Assembly (NCBI RefSeq): GCF_003332275.1
Contig: NZ_QOVA01000006.1
Coordinates: 180,019 to 244,018 of the forward strand
Length of the DNA stretch: 64,000 nucleotides
Origin: Edaphovirga cremea
Lineage (GTDB): Bacteria; Pseudomonadota; Gammaproteobacteria; Enterobacterales; Enterobacteriaceae
Direction of reading: 5' to 3'
A program made the position numbers and the translations under genes. Below the pieces are notes generated by a model. That model was given only the letters and a program-made list of their open reading frames with translations. It was not told the origin of the DNA and did not search any database. This document shows, in pieces, positions 1-9,923 of the stretch; the first letter of the stretch is position 1; each line of letters opens with the position of its first letter.

Positions 1-494
1 ATTGCCGATCTTCACACTGGAAGAACGAAACAAAACCCAAAGCAATCAATCAACAAAACTATATTTTGACGTTCACAGACATTGAGATACAAAGTTCATT
101 TTGACGTTGACCTTCCCCGAGCATCATAAATTGCTGAGGGCGGAATGGAGGCAGGGATGAGCCGCCAGGACGGCGGCGAAAGGCGTCCGGCTACAGGGAC
201 CTGTAGCCTAAAGCCGACCCGTCCGCCGGAATGACAACCGAGGGCACCCGCAACGCGGGCAATTCATGCTGCGTAAAGCGCGGGTGCAGGGGACACGCTT
301 TTGTCCCCTGCTTGAACGCCAGACATAATACTTAAAGAACAACAACATAGCTTGCGCGTTCAACCAACAAAGCTATCTTTTGATGTTCACGTACAATGAA
401 ATACAAGATTCAAGTAGAAAACAAAACTCACCTCAACCGAAACCTGCTTAGCAAAGCTATCTCTGATGTTGATCCTATTCAGAAAAATAAAAAT
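1..494. repeat. Non-coding repeat region with hairpin-rich GC island
   Basis: No gene is supported here. Two copies of a 52-bp unit lie at 47-98 and 361-412 in direct orientation, differing at about 10 positions, and a shorter echo lies at about 452-472. Between them, about 120-320 is a GC-rich island. It holds a perfect 9-bp inverted repeat with a 2-nt centre (189-197 and 200-208) and a perfect 10-bp hairpin (286-295 and 302-311) with a 6-nt loop. Frames through the island contain stops. The structure resembles a family-specific intergenic repeat insertion, but I cannot name the family. Confidence 0.6.
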
Positions 495-1145
495 CTACTT
501 AATAACTAAATCAGCCTGAACAGGCTGCACCTGCATTCGGTGCAAATCCGCCCGCGTAAACGCCTTACCAGCAGGTGAAATCGCCGCCGCGATATGCTCA
601 AGCAAACCTTGGGTCGGTGCGACTTTACCTGTGTTAATCAAGAAAAGTGGCAGAATCAAAGCCGTAGCCAACTGCGGGTATGAAAGACGAGGTATCGCGT
701 TTGGACGTTGCAGCATCAGGAATGTGGTGCTGATCGTATACCCGAGCACCAAGCCAGCGATCACTTCTGAAACGGAATGCGCATGAACGACCAGACGCGA
801 ATAACCTACCGCCAGTGCGAGAACGTAACCAGCCAGAACGGCGGTGATACGTAACGGACGGGAAAATCTCCCGGTTAGCACCCACAGTAAAACCGGCCAA
901 ATACTGGCAGACAACGCGGAGTGGCCGCTAAAACCGGTAAAATCAAATTCCCGACTCCCTACACCCCAGCCCATGAATGCTAATTTTGACAGGCAAACCA
1001 AACCTCCGGCGAAACCAAACAGCAAAATCCATTGCCAGGTGGCACGCCGGGTAGAGGGCGTCCACAGCAATAGCGCGACAATAATCGCCGCGCAAGGTAA
1101 TAACAGCATGCTGTCGCCAAAATAGGTCAGAAGGTGCCAGTTCAT
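495..1145 (-). CDS. PAP2-family membrane phosphatase
   Basis: A 216-residue integral membrane protein with about six hydrophobic segments. It carries the signatures of type 2 phosphatidic acid phosphatases. Motif 2 is SGHS at residues 73-76. Motif 3 is SR (116-117) followed by the catalytic-type His123, with Glu127 where the family usually has Asp. Motif 1 is loose, with Lys54 and Arg65 spaced wider than the consensus. Such enzymes hydrolyse lipid or undecaprenyl pyrophosphates at the periplasmic face. The substrate here is unknown; lipid-carrier recycling or lipid A modification are both possible. It is divergent from udk. Confidence 0.75.
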   Translation of the reverse strand: MNWHLLTYFGDSMLLLPCAAIIVALLLWTPSTRRATWQWILLFGFAGGLVCLSKLAFMGWGVGSREFDFTGFSGHSALSASIWPVLLWVLTGRFSRPLRITAVLAGYVLALAVGYSRLVVHAHSVSEVIAGLVLGYTISTTFLMLQRPNAIPRLSYPQLATALILPLFLINTGKVAPTQGLLEHIAAAISPAGKAFTRADLHRMQVQPVQADLVIK

Positions 1146-1459
1146 TGGTTCTCACTATCGAAAAAACATCCATACTGCAGGCGCAGTAAAGAGGTAGAAA
1201 TGCGAGCAATTTCGCAACTATGCATAGCTTACGTTATTTACAGACTTTTGTTATAGAGCAAGAGTCTTAAAAATCGTTTTATTGCTGCTATCGGATAATG
1301 GGGCCGAAAATGGATGGGATCAAGTGCGCAAACAAGCGTCGATAGGCCTGATCCACCAAGGTTTTCGCTAGCGTCAGACAGGTTAACTCCCTATAATTGG
1401 CGCGATCAATGCACCTGCGCGTGCTCGCCCCTTCAACAACGAATCAGGTCTTCAATTAT
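1146..1459. promoter_or_regulatory. Divergent promoter region between PAP2 gene and udk
   Basis: This 314-bp gap separates two divergent genes and has no convincing gene. A TATAAT hexamer at 1392-1397 is a candidate -10 for udk, about 60 nt before its start, but no good -35 lies at the right spacing. I see no clear promoter for the leftward gene. Confidence 0.35.
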
Positions 1460-2101
1460 ATGACTGACAAGCCCCACCAGTGCGTCATTATCGGCATCGC
1501 TGGCGCATCTGCCTCAGGCAAAAGTCTCATCACCAGTACGCTCTACCGTGAACTCCGTGAACAGGTCGGTGATGAACACATCGGTGTGATCCCAGAAGAT
1601 AGCTATTACAAAGATCAGGGGCACCTGACCATGGAAGAGCGGCTGAAAATTAACTATGACCACCCCGGTGCCATGGATCACGATCTGTTATTGCAACACT
1701 TACAGATGTTGAAAGCAGGTAAGGCAATAGAACTTCCTCTTTACAGCTATGTGGAATATACCCGTAAACAGGAAACCATCCATCTCGAACCAAAAAAAGT
1801 GATTATTCTCGAAGGTATTCTGCTGCTGACTGACATTCGTCTGCGTCAGGAGATGAACTTCTCAATCTTCGTGGATACACCGCTGGATATTTGCCTGATG
1901 CGCCGAATGAAGCGCGACGTCAATGAGCGTGGTCGCTCGATGGATTCGGTCATGGCGCAATATCAGAAAACCGTGCGTCCGATGTTTTTGCAATTTATCG
2001 AACCTTCCAAGCAATATGCTGACATTATTGTACCGCGCGGTGGTAAAAACCGAATCGCCATAGATATTCTGAAAGCAAAAATCAGCCAGTTTTTTGAGTA
2101 A
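1460..2101 (+). CDS. udk: Uridine kinase
   Basis: Uridine/cytidine kinase of pyrimidine salvage, phosphorylating the nucleosides to UMP or CMP in the cytoplasm. The 213-residue product closely matches E. coli Udk in length and sequence. The P-loop GASASGKS is at residues 15-22. The start was set at 1460 (MTDKPHQ) because this aligns with E. coli Udk. An upstream in-frame TTG at 1397 would add 21 residues with no family support. It is followed 40 bp later by dcd and then asmA, the same order as in E. coli. Confidence 0.96.
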   Translation: MTDKPHQCVIIGIAGASASGKSLITSTLYRELREQVGDEHIGVIPEDSYYKDQGHLTMEERLKINYDHPGAMDHDLLLQHLQMLKAGKAIELPLYSYVEYTRKQETIHLEPKKVIILEGILLLTDIRLRQEMNFSIFVDTPLDICLMRRMKRDVNERGRSMDSVMAQYQKTVRPMFLQFIEPSKQYADIIVPRGGKNRIAIDILKAKISQFFE

Positions 2102-2141
2102 CCCTGGCCTTATTTAATTAGACCCGATGGAGAAAGAAAGC

Positions 2142-2723
2142 ATGAGACTGTGTGATCGCGATATAGAAGCCTGGTTGGACGAAGGGAAACTGGACATCAG
2201 TCCGCGTCCGCCAGTAGAACGTATTAATGGTGCCACGGTCGATGTGCGTCTGGGCAATCAGTTTCGTGTTTTTCGCGGCCATACGGCGGCTTTCATTGAT
2301 TTAAGCGGCCCGAAAGATGAAGTCAGCGAGGCGCTGGATCGCGTGATGAGTGATGAAATCGTCCTGCCGGAAGGCGAGGCGTTTTTCCTCCACCCAGGGG
2401 AACTGGCGCTGGCGGTGACACTGGAGTCGGTAACACTGCCGGATAATCTGGTCGGCTGGCTGGATGGGCGCTCTTCACTGGCGCGTCTCGGGTTGATGGT
2501 GCACGTGACTGCACACCGTATAGATCCCGGTTGGCAAGGCCGAATTGTACTTGAGTTCTATAATTCAGGTAAGCTGCCCTTAGCATTGCGCCCAGGGATG
2601 CTAATTGGAGCGTTGAGCTTTGAGCCATTATCCGGACCCGCAGCGCGCCCGTATAACCGCCGGCAGGATGCAAAATACCGAGACCAACAGGGCGCGGTCG
2701 CCAGTCGTATTGATAAGGATTGA
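2142..2723 (+). CDS. dcd: dCTP deaminase
   Basis: Deaminates dCTP to dUTP, the main source of dUMP for thymidylate synthesis in enterobacteria. The 193-residue product has the family's [10 protein letters not shown] segment and the [14 protein letters not shown] core that builds the trimeric active site. The start at 2142 (MRLCDRD) matches the E. coli protein. An in-frame ATG five codons upstream is less likely. The gene sits between udk and asmA, probably in one transcript. Confidence 0.96.
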   Translation: MRLCDRDIEAWLDEGKLDISPRPPVERINGATVDVRLGNQFRVFRGHTAAFIDLSGPKDEVSEALDRVMSDEIVLPEGEAFFLHPGELALAVTLESVTLPDNLVGWLDGRSSLARLGLMVHVTAHRIDPGWQGRIVLEFYNSGKLPLALRPGMLIGALSFEPLSGPAARPYNRRQDAKYRDQQGAVASRIDKD

Positions 2724-2768
2724 TTCAGTACTTTGGCGAACCGCTGGCGACGTTGATTTGAGGAAGGC

Positions 2769-4610
2769 ATGAGAAGAATACTGACTACGCTGGTTATACT
2801 CTTGATCGTACTGGTTGCAGGCATGACGGCGCTGGTACTGCTGGTTAACCCCAATGACTTCCGTGACTATATGGTCAGAAAGGTTGAACAGAAGAGTGGG
2901 TATCACCTTGATCTTCAAGGCGATCTGCGTTGGCATGCCTGGCCTCAACTCAGTATTATCACGGGACGGATGTCGCTGACCGCACCGGGAGCGGAAACGT
3001 CAGTGGTCACGGCTGAGAATATGCGCCTCGATGTGAAGCTCTGGCCGTTGTTATCCCATCAACTGGCTGTGAAGCAAGTCATGCTCAAAGGTGCCGTAAT
3101 CAGTCTTACACCTGATAGCGACGCACAGCAGCAGCCTAGTGCGCCAGTCGCACCGCAAAGCCAGCCTGGAAGCAGTGCTCAAGACAAATGGAAATTCGAT
3201 ATAGATGAACTGAAGATTGTTGACAGTTTATTGGTGTGGCAGCGTGCGGATAACGATCAAATTAATGTACGTGAGATCAATCTGTCCATGACGCAAAGCG
3301 CCCATCGTCAGGCAAAAGTATCGCTTTCCAGTCGCATAAACCGCAATCAGCGCGATCTGGCATTTTCCCTCAATGCTGAAGTCGCTCTCGACAAATATCC
3401 GCAAAATATTGCGGCAAATGTCACCAGTTTTACTTATCAACTGACCGGCGCAGATATTCTTCCTGCGGGAATCAAGGGGCAGGGAACGCTGCAAGCCAAC
3501 TATCAGGCGCAACCCGCAACACTCACACTTTCTGCATTAACGCTGGCTGCCAATGACAGCCAACTTAGCGGCTCAATGTCAGCTTCTATGGGGGAAGCTC
3601 CTGATTATAATGTGAATTTACAAGCGTCGACGCTGAATTTGGATGCGCTTTCCGGCTGGCGGCCAGCGAGTGAGAACGAGGGCATGCAGCGCGGTCAGTC
3701 AACCAGTGCTGCACCTATTATTGCCCGTGAGATGGATGCGAATCTCGATAGTATAAAAATATTGAATGGTTTTACGGCTAAATTGGCGCTGAGTGCAGCA
3801 AATCTGACTTACCGTGGGTTGACTATCCAGCAACTCGATCTGCACGCCAATAACCACTTGGGTAAAGTGCAGATTGAGACGCTGAAAGGGAAATTGCATC
3901 AAGGCGATTTCTCAATTCCCGGCACGCTTGATACTACAACGCGAATCCCCACCGCGACGCTTCAGCCGGTGCTGAATAATGTAGAATTGGGGCAACTGTT
4001 ACAGGCATATCATTTGCCACAGGTCCTGACCGGTAATTTCTCTATGACCGGTGAATTGTCAGGGGAAGGACTCAGTTCTGCTGACTTTACTCAGCATTGG
4101 CGCGGCCAGGCGCAAATGACGATGGAAAATGCACGCTTGCATGGTCTGAATTTACAACAAATGATTCAGCAGGCTGTCGCACGTAGCAATGGCAGTGTAC
4201 GAGGGCAGGATAGTTACGAACGTTTTACCGAGGTGAAAAATCTCCAGGCTGGCGGTCAACTACAGAATGGTAAGTTGAAGCTTGACGATTTACGGGCAGA
4301 CTCTGAATTGCTGGCGCTTACAGGCAATGGGGTGGTTAATCTGCCCGCTGAAACCTGCGACATGAACCTCAACGTGCGGGTTGTCGGAGGCTGGCGTGGC
4401 AATGGCAGCCTGATTAAAACGTTGCAGCAAACGGATGTTCCTTTGCGGGTCTATGGCCCATGGAAGCAACTCAATTATCAGTTGGAAGTTGAGCAACTTC
4501 TGCGCAAACAACTGCAGGATGAAGCCAAACGGGCGCTGGGCAAATGGGCAGATCGTAACAAAGAGACTCAGGACGGGAAGAATTTGAAGAAACTGCTCGA
4601 TAAACTTTAA
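2769..4610 (+). CDS. asmA: AsmA family outer-membrane assembly protein
   Basis: A 613-residue protein (E. coli AsmA is about 617) with an N-terminal hydrophobic anchor at about residues 5-25 and a long periplasmic domain rich in beta strands. AsmA-like proteins are thought to form periplasmic grooves that move phospholipid to the outer membrane. Loss in E. coli alters outer-membrane fluidity and suppresses misfolded porins. A GAGGAAGG ribosome-binding site precedes the ATG. A strong terminator follows directly. Confidence 0.93.
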   Translation: MRRILTTLVILLIVLVAGMTALVLLVNPNDFRDYMVRKVEQKSGYHLDLQGDLRWHAWPQLSIITGRMSLTAPGAETSVVTAENMRLDVKLWPLLSHQLAVKQVMLKGAVISLTPDSDAQQQPSAPVAPQSQPGSSAQDKWKFDIDELKIVDSLLVWQRADNDQINVREINLSMTQSAHRQAKVSLSSRINRNQRDLAFSLNAEVALDKYPQNIAANVTSFTYQLTGADILPAGIKGQGTLQANYQAQPATLTLSALTLAANDSQLSGSMSASMGEAPDYNVNLQASTLNLDALSGWRPASENEGMQRGQSTSAAPIIAREMDANLDSIKILNGFTAKLALSAANLTYRGLTIQQLDLHANNHLGKVQIETLKGKLHQGDFSIPGTLDTTTRIPTATLQPVLNNVELGQLLQAYHLPQVLTGNFSMTGELSGEGLSSADFTQHWRGQAQMTMENARLHGLNLQQMIQQAVARSNGSVRGQDSYERFTEVKNLQAGGQLQNGKLKLDDLRADSELLALTGNGVVNLPAETCDMNLNVRVVGGWRGNGSLIKTLQQTDVPLRVYGPWKQLNYQLEVEQLLRKQLQDEAKRALGKWADRNKETQDGKNLKKLLDKL

Positions 4611-4626
4611 GTTTGCCTTTCCTTGC

Positions 4627-4659
4627 AAAAAAGGGATTCCAACGGGGAGTCCCTTTTTT
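4627..4659 (+). terminator. Rho-independent terminator after asmA
   Basis: Arms of 10 bp (AAAAAAGGGA and TCCCTTTTTT) flank a 13-nt loop, and the stem ends in a run of six T. It lies 16 bp after the asmA stop and closes the udk-dcd-asmA unit. Confidence 0.85.
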
Positions 4660-4952
4660 GCGTCTGCCGTATTCACCTTGCAATCCTCAGGGTTTTATTC
4701 TACCAGTAAATGATTTATTCAGCGTGTAACACTGGTATTCTTTTTTTTGCCACTTTATTCGCCAAATGTGTATTTATGATCACATTTGGTAATTTCTTCA
4801 GAAAATCCTTGTTAATACTTGATGAAAGTCAGTAACTGACTCTTCCAGTTTCGGCAAAGTGCCTGCCTGAATTTTAAAAAGCTGCAACTCACGTTCTCCA
4901 AGTGACGAGCAGTAAACCAAATTAACCCAATCGCACAGAGTGAGAAACGGTA
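4660..4952. promoter_or_regulatory. AT-rich leader of dcuC with a long palindrome
   Basis: No gene is seen. A perfect 9-bp inverted repeat, CCAAATGTG (4762-4770) and CACATTTGG (4781-4789), is separated by 10 nt. It resembles a CRP site, but its half-sites are 2 bp too far apart. An FNR-like site, TTGAT-GAAA-GTCAG, lies at 4819-4832 with 8 of 10 consensus positions. FNR control would suit dcuC, but this site is weak and no clear -10 follows at class II spacing. Confidence 0.35.
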
Positions 4953-6308
4953 ATGCTGGAACTAATTATTGGCCTGGTAGTTGCTATAGGTGTTGGGCGC
5001 TACATTATCAAAGGGTATTCCGCCACCGGGGTTTTGATGGTTGGCGGTATACTACTGCTGATTATCAGCGCGTTGATGGGTAAATCGGTTCTGCCATCGA
5101 GTGCAGCGGCCACGGGGTGGCGCGTAACGGATATTGCAGAATACGTCAAGATCCTGCTGATGAGCCGCGGTGGCGATCTCGGCATGATGATTATGATGCT
5201 GTGTGGTTTCGCCGCTTATATGACCTATATCGGTGCCAACGATATGGTCGTCAAGTTGGCTTCACGCCCGCTTAGAATGATCAATTCACCTTACATCCTG
5301 ATGATTGCCGCATACTTTGTTGCCTGCCTGATGTCATTGGCCGTCTCCTCTGCCACCGGTTTGGGTGTGCTGTTGATGGCGACGTTGTTCCCATTGATGG
5401 TGAATGTGGGGATTAGTCGCGGGGCCGCGGCGGCGATTTGCGCCTCGCCAGCAGCTATCATACTTTCTCCGACATCGGGAGACGTGGTTCTGGCCGCCAA
5501 GGCTGCTGAAATGCCGCTGGTTGATTTCGCCTTCAAAACCACGCTGCCCATTTCCATTGCAGCCATTCTTTGCATGGCTGTTGCCCATTTCTTCTGGCAA
5601 CGTTATCTGGACAGAAAGAGCGGCGAAAAGCATGAAATGCTGGATGTGGCTGATATCACCACCACCGCACCGCGTTTCTATGCGATTTTGCCTTTTACCC
5701 CGATACTGGGGGTACTGATTTTTGATAGCAAATGGGGCCCGGAACTGCACATTATTACCGTGCTGGTGATCTGCATGACTCTAACGGCGGTCATTGAGTT
5801 TATTCGTTACTTTGATGCCAAGAAAGTCTTCGCCGGCCTTGAAGTTGCCTATCGCGGTATGGCCGATGCTTTCACCACCGTGGTGATGTTGCTGGTTGCC
5901 GCTGGGGTATTTGCACAAGGATTAAGTACAGTTGGATTTATTAGTGGGCTGATTGGTACCGCGCAGTCGTTCGGCAGTGGTGCGATGGTAATGATGTTGG
6001 TTCTGGTATTAATTACCATGCTGGCAGCAATGACGACAGGCTCGGGTAATGCGCCATTCTATGCCTTCGTTGAGCTTATTCCCAAACTGGCGGCGCAGAT
6101 GAACGTCAATCCAGGTTATCTGGTGATTCCAATGCTGCAAGCCTCTAACCTTGGACGTACATTATCCCCGGTATCCGGAGTGGTGGTTGCTGTCGCGGGA
6201 ATGGCGAAAATTTCACCTTTTGAGGTGGTTAAGCGTACTTCCGTACCCGTGTTGGTGGGGTTGGTGGTGGTCATTGTCGCAACGGAACTGTTGGTTCCAG
6301 CACACTGA
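4953..6308 (+). CDS. dcuC: Anaerobic C4-dicarboxylate transporter DcuC
   Basis: A 451-residue inner-membrane carrier with about a dozen transmembrane segments, highly similar along its whole length to E. coli DcuC (461 residues). The family exports succinate and exchanges C4-dicarboxylates during fermentation and fumarate respiration. Conserved blocks seen include RGGDLGMMIMMLCGF, ISRGAAAAICASPAA and LQASNLGRTLSPVSGV. In E. coli dcuC lies elsewhere, so its position between asmA and yegH is a local rearrangement. Confidence 0.94.
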   Translation: MLELIIGLVVAIGVGRYIIKGYSATGVLMVGGILLLIISALMGKSVLPSSAAATGWRVTDIAEYVKILLMSRGGDLGMMIMMLCGFAAYMTYIGANDMVVKLASRPLRMINSPYILMIAAYFVACLMSLAVSSATGLGVLLMATLFPLMVNVGISRGAAAAICASPAAIILSPTSGDVVLAAKAAEMPLVDFAFKTTLPISIAAILCMAVAHFFWQRYLDRKSGEKHEMLDVADITTTAPRFYAILPFTPILGVLIFDSKWGPELHIITVLVICMTLTAVIEFIRYFDAKKVFAGLEVAYRGMADAFTTVVMLLVAAGVFAQGLSTVGFISGLIGTAQSFGSGAMVMMLVLVLITMLAAMTTGSGNAPFYAFVELIPKLAAQMNVNPGYLVIPMLQASNLGRTLSPVSGVVVAVAGMAKISPFEVVKRTSVPVLVGLVVVIVATELLVPAH

Positions 6309-6386
6309 CGACTTGCAGGGTAGAAGAGCGAATTAAAACTTCTGCCCTGATTACAGCCTCATTCATCGACATGTTATGCATAATAA

Positions 6387-6419
6387 AGTGAAATCGCGGT
6401 GAAACGCCGCAATTTCACT
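6387..6419. terminator. Hairpin after dcuC
   Basis: Inverted repeat AGTGAAAT-C-GCGG with CCGC-A-ATTTCACT, one mismatch and a 7-nt loop, about 80 bp after dcuC. No T run follows, so it may be a weak or factor-assisted terminator. Confidence 0.45.
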
Positions 6420-6514
6420 CGTCAACGAAACGCCTTCCTTCTACTATCCCTCTGCTTACTCAACATTAAACTGACTCATCAGAAACGGGATTGCTGAAAT
6501 TCCGGGGGATACTT

Positions 6515-7591
6515 ATGCTCAAAATCCAAAAAAATACCCAGTGGATTAATTCACTTAAAGGAATGTGTATTCTACTGGTGGTGTTGAACCATATTGTATC
6601 AACCAGCTATCTCCCTTCGCTCAGCGTCATTGATCAGCATACGGTCATAACCAAACTGTGGGTCGCAATAAATGTCTATCTGGCTCCGTTGCGTATGCCC
6701 GCGTTTTTCTTTATCTCGGGATTGCTGGCCACCAGTGCTGTCATGAATCGCACCTGGCAAGAAGTGAGCACCAAAAGAGCGTTCAATTTACTCTATCTCT
6801 ATTTGCTTTGGTGTCTGGTCCAATGGATAAGCATCACGTTTATCAATCGTGAACTCTCTTTTGATGACTGGACATTAATGGCACGCAATGCGGCCTATTC
6901 GGCTTCTGCTGAGCAGTTTGCGCTGTACGTAGCAACGGCTATGGCTAGCCCTTGGTATTTGTATGCTTTGGTTATATACTTTGTCGCCTGCAAATTATTT
7001 AAAAATAACATCCTGTTGTTGATTTCGCTCTGTGTGGTGGTTAACTACATCGCCGCAGCTGGCCTGGTGCCTTGGTGGGGGCCAGAGAGCGTCTTCCAAA
7101 ATGCGATCTTTTTCACTGTGGGATGTTACTTCGGAGCACCCATTCTTTCCTGGATGGCACATCGTAAAAACGTAATGATCCTGTTGCTATGCCTGGCACC
7201 TCTGGCATTGATTCATTCCCTGTTTGGTATCAATAAAAGTATTTTTCACAGTGCGATAGCAATCTGTGTTGGCATCGTTATTTGCCAGCAAATAAATCAG
7301 TACTTTTCTATGCGCACCTTGAATTGGATAGGAAAAAATACCCTACAGATTTATGTTCTGCACAAACTGCTAACCGAATTACTTGCCGTCCCTATGCTCG
7401 GTGCGCTTGTACAGCATAGAGCCTTTGACAATGCGCATTTCGCGCAGTTATGGCTGATTTTCTATCCTCTGGTAGGGTTGATATTTTGTACAGCGGGTGC
7501 GTTAACGATTTGGTGGGCTCTGAATCGTGGGGTCGGGCGTGTGCTGTTCCAATATCCGACGCTGATTCTTCCCAGGAAAGTACTGAATTGA
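6515..7591 (+). CDS. Acyltransferase-3 family membrane protein, YcfT-like
   Basis: A 358-residue polytopic membrane protein of the acyltransferase-3 (OafA/NolL) superfamily, most like E. coli YcfT. Visible blocks are the N-terminal NSLKGMCILLVVLNHIV with its family-typical His, RMPAFFFISG, and a SPWYLYALVIYFVACK segment near the middle. Members O-acylate sugars of cell-surface or secreted glycans, but YcfT itself has no assigned substrate. The start was set at 6515 because GGGGGA at 6504-6509 is well placed; a TTG at 6491 is the alternative. Its neighbourhood makes a glycan substrate plausible, which is inference. Confidence 0.8.
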   Translation: MLKIQKNTQWINSLKGMCILLVVLNHIVSTSYLPSLSVIDQHTVITKLWVAINVYLAPLRMPAFFFISGLLATSAVMNRTWQEVSTKRAFNLLYLYLLWCLVQWISITFINRELSFDDWTLMARNAAYSASAEQFALYVATAMASPWYLYALVIYFVACKLFKNNILLLISLCVVVNYIAAAGLVPWWGPESVFQNAIFFTVGCYFGAPILSWMAHRKNVMILLLCLAPLALIHSLFGINKSIFHSAIAICVGIVICQQINQYFSMRTLNWIGKNTLQIYVLHKLLTELLAVPMLGALVQHRAFDNAHFAQLWLIFYPLVGLIFCTAGALTIWWALNRGVGRVLFQYPTLILPRKVLN

Positions 7592-7600
7592 TTTATGCAT

Positions 7601-7635
7601 TGGGGAGCCACGGTAGACGATAACGTGGCCCCCCA
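7601..7635. terminator. Hairpin between convergent genes
   Basis: TGGGG-A-GCCACG (7601-7612) pairs with CGTGGC-C-CCCCA (7624-7635) around an 11-nt loop. It lies between the ends of the convergent acyltransferase and yegH genes and could stop transcription from both sides, although neither flank has a long T run. Confidence 0.55.
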
Positions 7636-7643
7636 TTCATCTG

Positions 7644-9227
7644 TCAGACCTCGTAATCCTCTTTCGAAGTCGCAGTAGGTGTAATCTTCACTTTAATAAT
7701 GCGATGACTGTTCACTTCGATCGCTTCAAATAGATAATCCCCGATTTGCAGTTTCGCTCCCTCTTGGGGAACTGCCTGGGAATACTCCATCAATAAACCC
7801 GCGATAGTATGGTATTCCCGCTTCTCATCAATTTGGATGGGAACATACAGCACCAAGTCCTCAAGTGGCATATAACCATTAACGATCCAGCTACCATCCT
7901 CCAACTGTTGAATATCATGGCGGGCATCAATCTCTTCGCCCGCTTCTGGCAAATTACCCGCGATGGTTTCCATCACGTCAGTCAACGTCACTACGCCTTC
8001 CACGGAGCCAAATTCATCAACCACAAAGGCAAAGTGGGTCCGCGCCTGGCGAAATTGTTCCAGGGCCATCAACAGCGAGAGCTGCTCTGGGAAAATCAAG
8101 GGTTGGCGAATCAACGCCCTGAGATCCATCTCATTTTGTAAAAGCTGCTGTTTGAGCAGATCGATCACATGTACGACTCCAAGGGGGGCGTCTGTTGAAC
8201 CATCTTCTGTGACCACGATACGCGTATGCTGATTTTTGGTCAGTTGCTGGGTAAGTACATCTGGTGGATCGTTGAGTTCCAGATTCTCGACATCATGACG
8301 AGAGGTCATGATGCTGCTGACGGTGCGTTGTGCCAACCCGAGCACGCGTTCAATCATCCGGCGCTCCTGCTGGTTGAAGACCTCCTGACCGCCCATGCTG
8401 TCAGCCACCATTCCCGCAGAATGGGTGTCCAGTTCGGCTTCTTCATGCTTGCCACTGAGCATGCGCAAGACTGTCTCGGCAGTACGCTCACGCAACGAAC
8501 GAGCAGAAGAGAGAAAACGCCGTCGATTGAATTGGGAGAGTTGGTTAAGTGCTTCAATCAAAACGGAGAAACCGATAGCGGCGTACAGATATCCTTTGGG
8601 GATATGGTAACCAAAGCCATCAGCCACCAGACTGAAGCCGATCATCAGCAAGAAACTGAGACACAATATTACGATGGTAGGGTGGGCGTTAACGAAGTGC
8701 GTCAGCGGCTTACTCGCCAATAACATAAGCCCGATTGCGATACATACCGCGATCATCATCACCGCGAGATGCTCAACCATACCCACGGCGGTAATGACGG
8801 AATCCAGCGAGAAAACGGCATCCAGCACAACAATTTGCGCCACTACTGGCCAGAATCGTGCACCTTTGCGTTGTCCATGGTGTTCGCTGTCTTTCCCCTC
8901 TAATTGTTCATTAAGTTCAACGGTAGCTTTGAACAGCAGAAATACACCACCGACGAGCATGATCAAATCACGCCCACTGAACGGGTGATCCATAACGCTT
9001 ATAAAGGGGGTGGTGAGGGTAGAGAGCCATGAGATTGAAGCCAGCAGCATCAACCGCATAACCAAAGCCAATAACAGGCCGGTGACACGCGCTTTGTCGC
9101 GCTGCGCTTTGGGTAATTTCTCTGCCAGGATAGCAATGAAAATCAGGTTGTCGATGCCCAGAACAATCTCCAGCACCACGAGTGTTGCCAACCCGGCCCA
9201 GATTGTTGGATCTGCGATCCATTCCAT
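7644..9227 (-). CDS. yegH: TerC/CBS/CorC-domain membrane protein YegH
   Basis: A 527-residue protein matching E. coli YegH from end to end. It has an N-terminal TerC-like membrane domain of about seven segments with acidic motifs (LGIDNL near residue 23, FSLDSV near 140). A paired CBS domain follows from about residue 300 to 420, and a C-terminal CorC/HlyC-type domain. TerC-type proteins are implicated in metal-ion export, and YegH itself is uncharacterised. The start at 9227 (MEWIADP) agrees with E. coli; upstream in-frame ATGs exist 8 codons earlier. In E. coli it also sits next to the colanic acid locus. Confidence 0.92.
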   Translation of the reverse strand: MEWIADPTIWAGLATLVVLEIVLGIDNLIFIAILAEKLPKAQRDKARVTGLLLALVMRLMLLASISWLSTLTTPFISVMDHPFSGRDLIMLVGGVFLLFKATVELNEQLEGKDSEHHGQRKGARFWPVVAQIVVLDAVFSLDSVITAVGMVEHLAVMMIAVCIAIGLMLLASKPLTHFVNAHPTIVILCLSFLLMIGFSLVADGFGYHIPKGYLYAAIGFSVLIEALNQLSQFNRRRFLSSARSLRERTAETVLRMLSGKHEEAELDTHSAGMVADSMGGQEVFNQQERRMIERVLGLAQRTVSSIMTSRHDVENLELNDPPDVLTQQLTKNQHTRIVVTEDGSTDAPLGVVHVIDLLKQQLLQNEMDLRALIRQPLIFPEQLSLLMALEQFRQARTHFAFVVDEFGSVEGVVTLTDVMETIAGNLPEAGEEIDARHDIQQLEDGSWIVNGYMPLEDLVLYVPIQIDEKREYHTIAGLLMEYSQAVPQEGAKLQIGDYLFEAIEVNSHRIIKVKITPTATSKEDYEV

Positions 9228-9571
9228 ATGCTCAGTATTACCTTTCATCAAAGCGGGTTATACCGCAGAGAGAATAATGGTCGCTGAAAGCTCGGAATTC
9301 AACTTTAAATCAGAGTAATAGCTCAAGGATCGCGCATTTAAACGGGAAACAGGCAAAAACTGAGCCTGTTTGGAGCACTAAATACAAATATGAAGTAAAG
9401 TAGACCCACACTTTGGTAGTGCTACCACTCCATTTCGCCGTTTCCAGTCATTGGCGAGGGTGAACATTTGCGTATTTATCATTAGATAACGTTATAACTA
9501 CCCTTTTGGATAGTTTGCAGGGAAACAGTTAGACTGCGAGAAGAGTGGTGAGAACCGAATAGACTAAATTT

Positions 9572-9597
9572 TAAGAATAGCCTTAGGAATATCCTTA
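9572..9597. promoter_or_regulatory. Two overlapping RcsAB-type boxes
   Basis: TAAGAATAGCCTTA (9572-9585) and TAGGAATATCCTTA (9584-9597) share their junction, and each matches 11 of 14 positions of the published RcsAB consensus TAAGAATATTCCTA. They lie about 480 bp upstream of galU, comparable to the remote Rcs site of Erwinia ams/cps promoters. A third candidate, TAAGGGTAGTCTTA, is at 9652-9665 (10 of 14). Confidence 0.65.
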
Positions 9598-9885
9598 AAA
9601 ATCACTCGGATAGAAATAAAAAAAATGAAGGGAATCACAAAAACACAGTAATAAGGGTAGTCTTATTCCTAAAACGAGGGTGAATAGATGCTCGGGACTT
9701 GTAACGCCAAGCCAATAGTATAACAATCTTAGACATATTTTATATAACGAGTTCTGTTGCTAGCTGAATCAGTAGCTAGGAGTGAGAGGATTTGTGACTG
9801 ACCTATCATTTGTCGGCACAAAGCGGAGAAGGAGCTGCAACATGGATGTGGCAATAGTCGATCTGCCTTAAAGGAAACTGTTCCA

Positions 9886-9923
9886 CAGTGCATTGGTAGC
9901 TATAAGCCAAGGGCGGTAGCGTG
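9886..9923 (+). promoter_or_regulatory. JUMPstart element with ops site
   Basis: A 38-bp match to the JUMPstart consensus, from CAGTGCATTGGTAGC to the ops core GGCGGTAGCGT at 9912-9922. At ops, RNA polymerase pauses and recruits RfaH, which suppresses termination through long polysaccharide operons. Its place 140 bp before galU indicates that galU, galF and the downstream exopolysaccharide genes are the controlled unit. Confidence 0.9.

Noticed and set aside
4762-4789. CRP site upstream of dcuC
   Set aside because: The half-sites are 2 bp too far apart for CRP, so it is listed only as an unexplained palindrome.
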